A stretch of DNA of 64,000 nucleotides from Corella eumyota (taxonomy: Eukaryota > Chordata > Ascidiacea > Phlebobranchia > Corellidae), in NCBI GenBank assembly GCA_963082875.1, contig OY720101.1, positions 9,176,001-9,240,000 on the forward strand, written 5' to 3'. Shown piece after piece: positions 61,401-64,000 of this stretch; positions within the stretch are counted from its first letter, which is position 1; each line of letters starts with the position of its first letter. Below the pieces are notes generated by a model that was not told where the DNA came from, ran no database searches, and saw only the letters and a program-made list of their open reading frames with translations. Made by a program: the position numbers and the translations under genes.

Positions 61401-64000
61401 TTACTCTGATGAGTTAGGATATTCAGTAGAAGACCGCAGAGCCCTGTCCATAATGCAGTCAACCATCCAAAAGAAAGAAGGGCATTATACTATTGCCATG
61501 CCATGGAAAAATGATGATGTTCAGCTTCCTTACAACCGCCCAATGGCAGAGAAGCGCCTTTTACAGTTAAAACGTAAACTGCAAGCAGACCCAAGATTGT
61601 TTCTTCAGTATTCTGAGAAAATAAACGAGACCCTTGACAAGAATTATGCCATGAAGATTGATCCAAGAGGTAAAGAGAACTCAAACTGTGCATGGTATAT
61701 CTCACACCATTGTACAGGACCAAAATTTCGTGTGGTTTTCGACTGTGCTGCCAAATATCACGGAACATCTTTGAATGAAAACCTGTTACAAGGACCAGAT
61801 CACACAAACTCATTACTCGGAGTTTTGTTGCGTTTTAGGCAACATCCAGTAGCCTTCGCTGCTGACATCAAAGGTATGTTCCACCAAGTTAGAGTGCATC
61901 CTTTTGACTGTAATGCTTTGAGATTTCTATGGTGGCCTGATGGAGATTTGAATGCTGAGCCACAAGACTACAAAATGTTAGTACATTTATTTGGAGCTAC
62001 ATCATCACCAAGTTGTGCTTCTTTTGCTCTTAGAAAAGTAGCAGAAGATAACGAGACAAATGCTAGTGAGGAGACATTATCAACTATCAAACGAAACTTT
62101 TATGTAGACGATTGTCTAAAATCTGTTGAAAGCTCTGAGAAAGCAATCCAGGTTATTCAGGAAATGAACCTATTGCTAAAGTGTGGTGGATTTCATCTTA
62201 CAATATACATTTGCAACATTGAGAAAGTACTTTCAACAGTACCTGCAACGGAAAGAGCCCAAAGGGTTATTGACATTAATCTTAGTGAGGAGGAATCATC
62301 TGTCACCGAAACTCTAGGTGTATATTGGAACACAGTGACTGACATGTTTGAAATAAAGGTACATGTGCTGTCGAAGGCATCAACTCGTCGAGGTATTCTT
62401 TCCATGACTAGTCAACTTTATGATCCCTTGGGATTCGTGCAACCATTCGTCTTACCTGTCAAATGATTTATACAACGTTTGTGTAAAGAAAATCTAAGTT
62501 GGGATGACCCCATACCTGATGAGATGAACATTCTTTGGTCGGAGTGGTTAAGGCTTTTGCCTATGCTGGAAGAAATCAAGATATCTCGATGTTATTTTAC
62601 TACACATCCAACGTTTTTGTAACAACTTCATTGCTTCTCGGATGCCAGTGAGGTTGGTTATGGAGCTGTTTGCTACTTACGAACTACACATCCAGATGGA
62701 ACTTTTAAATGTTTATTTATTATAGGAAAGTCACGAGTGACACCATGTGAACCAATAACTATACCAAGGCAGGAATTAAACGCTTCTGTTATTGCAGTAA
62801 AGCTTTCAAGAATCATCGCAAAAGAATTGGAATGTCAAATTGATCGAGTAGTGTGTTGGACTGACTCAACTTCAGTGATCCAATATATAGCCAATACAAG
62901 CAAACGTTTTCATACATATGTGGCTAATCGACTAGCTGTTAGTCATGAACACACCAGTGTAACTCAGTGGCACCATGTGAATACTAAACAAAACCATGCA
63001 GACATCGCCTCAAGAGGGTTAATGCCAAACCAATTACATAAGGCTGATATGTGGTTTAGTGGACCAGAGTTTTTAGGGAAAGATGAAGAATTCTGGCCTA
63101 GACGTCCTTCTGTTTTACCTTCAATTAATGATGATGATGAAGAAGTAAAGAAATGTGCTTATCATGTGGCAATAATGAAATTGACAAACAATGGACTTCA
63201 TGATTTGCTTAAACGGTATTCGTCAATAACCAAGCTAAAAATGGCTATAGCTTGGTTGCTCCGTTTTAAAGTTAGTATGAGATCTCGCTTTCTAAAAGAC
63301 CCTAACATCAACTTTGTCAACCAACCAATGTTATCTGGGGAAAAAATGAAAGATGCAATGATAAATATACTTCGACTGGTACAGCAAGAAGCCTTTCCAC
63401 ATGTTATGCTAAAGATGGAAGACCATATTGATTTTCAACACGCTTTGTCAGATCAGTCCAACTGCAAATATATAAAATCGAATTTGAAGAAACTAAGCCT
63501 ATTTATGGTTAATGGCATTCTTAGAGTAGGTGGTCGCCTTCAAAGAAGCCCACTGTCCATTGAAAACAAGCATCCCATCCTATTACCTTACCGACACCAT
63601 GTCACAGATTTAATCATAGATTACTACCACAAGAAAGAAGGTCATAGTGGCACATCGCATGTTCTGGCTGCCACTAGGGAACAATATTGGATTGTTAAAG
63701 GTCATGCAGCAGTAAAAAGAATCATTGGACTGTAAAAAATGTCATTTATACAAAGCAAAGATAGGAGAGCAACTAATGTCACCATTACCCGCATGTCGAG
63801 TTACCCCTGGAAACCACCCCTTTAACAGCACTGGAGTGGACTATATGGGCCCTCTTTTCATAAAGCAGGGTCGATATCAAGTTAAACGTTATGGTTGCAT
63901 ATTTACTTGTATGGCAACTCGTGCGGTGCATATAGAAATCTCAAATTCATTGGATACAAATTCATTCTTACATTCGTTCAGAAGATTTATCAGTAGACGA
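58429..64000 (+). mobile_element. BEL/Pao LTR retroelement, broken (block copy 2, runs off the window)
   Basis: A fossil element, duplicate of 42,150-49,060. Same order: tandem leader repeats, gag-like part, protease/reverse transcriptase/RNase H part, and the start of the integrase part, where the window ends. It is broken, with roughly half a dozen breaks, most not shared with copy 1. The two copies thus decayed separately after the block was duplicated. Confidence 0.85.

Larger units (their letters stand above)
53585..64000 (+). repeat. Segmental duplication, copy 2
   Basis: Direct-orientation copy of the block starting at 35,967. The left breakpoint joins exon 4 of the LF precursor to the tRNA cluster spacer, with no clear repeat or target duplication at the join. 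The block extends past the window end. Confidence 0.9.

Noticed and set aside
58429-64000. Two independent BEL/Pao insertions
   Set aside because: Host DNA on the left side, including the Sulfotransfer_4 gene and scrambled tRNA-Val, is shared by both copies, so a single insertion was duplicated.

Overview
The window is eukaryotic, AT-rich and intron-rich, with compact housekeeping genes embedded in many small transposable elements. I infer an ascidian tunicate (Ciona-like). The reasons are a precursor for peptides ending in Leu-Phe, which resembles the LF peptides described from Ciona, an expanded Sulfotransfer_4 family, very short genes and numerous MITE/SINE insertions. The species is not proven by anything here.

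Layout. 0-13 kb holds four conserved genes: MRPS30 (-, nine exons), RBX1 (+, three exons), BRIX1 (-, no introns) and a KIAA0930 homologue (-, nine exons). 13-25 kb is repeat-rich and carries one Sulfotransfer_4 gene (+, four exons). 25.5-27.6 kb holds DTWD2 and PRCC in tandem on the minus strand. 27.7-31.6 kb is mobile DNA: a foldback-like element with an 8-bp target duplication, a 1.8-kb palindrome inserted in a SINE, and a 179-bp tandem repeat. 32-33.3 kb is a second Sulfotransfer_4 gene (-). 34.2-36.8 kb is a four-exon LF-type neuropeptide precursor. 40.4-41.5 kb is a third Sulfotransfer_4 gene (+). 42.1-49 kb is a broken BEL/Pao retroelement. 49.5-53.5 kb is a tRNA cluster (Ile, Val, Ala, Phe) with several broken tRNA copies and shared spacer repeats.

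From 53,585 to the window end the DNA repeats the block that begins at 35,967, in direct orientation and nearly identically. The repeated block holds the 3' part of the LF precursor exon, a tRNA-Ala-like copy, a SINE, a whole Sulfotransfer_4 gene and the BEL/Pao element. A 1,340-bp TTAA-flanked element at 37,570-38,909 is present only in the first copy, so it probably arrived after the duplication.

Functionally the single-copy genes serve mitochondrial translation, cullin-RING ubiquitin ligation, 60S ribosome assembly, tRNA modification and splicing/cell-cycle control. The lineage-specific part is the neuropeptide precursor interleaved with four Sulfotransfer_4 copies, in a region that has recently been duplicated and hit by transposons. 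Exon boundaries were read by eye from GT/AG sites, reading phase and similarity to remembered human proteins. No search was run.
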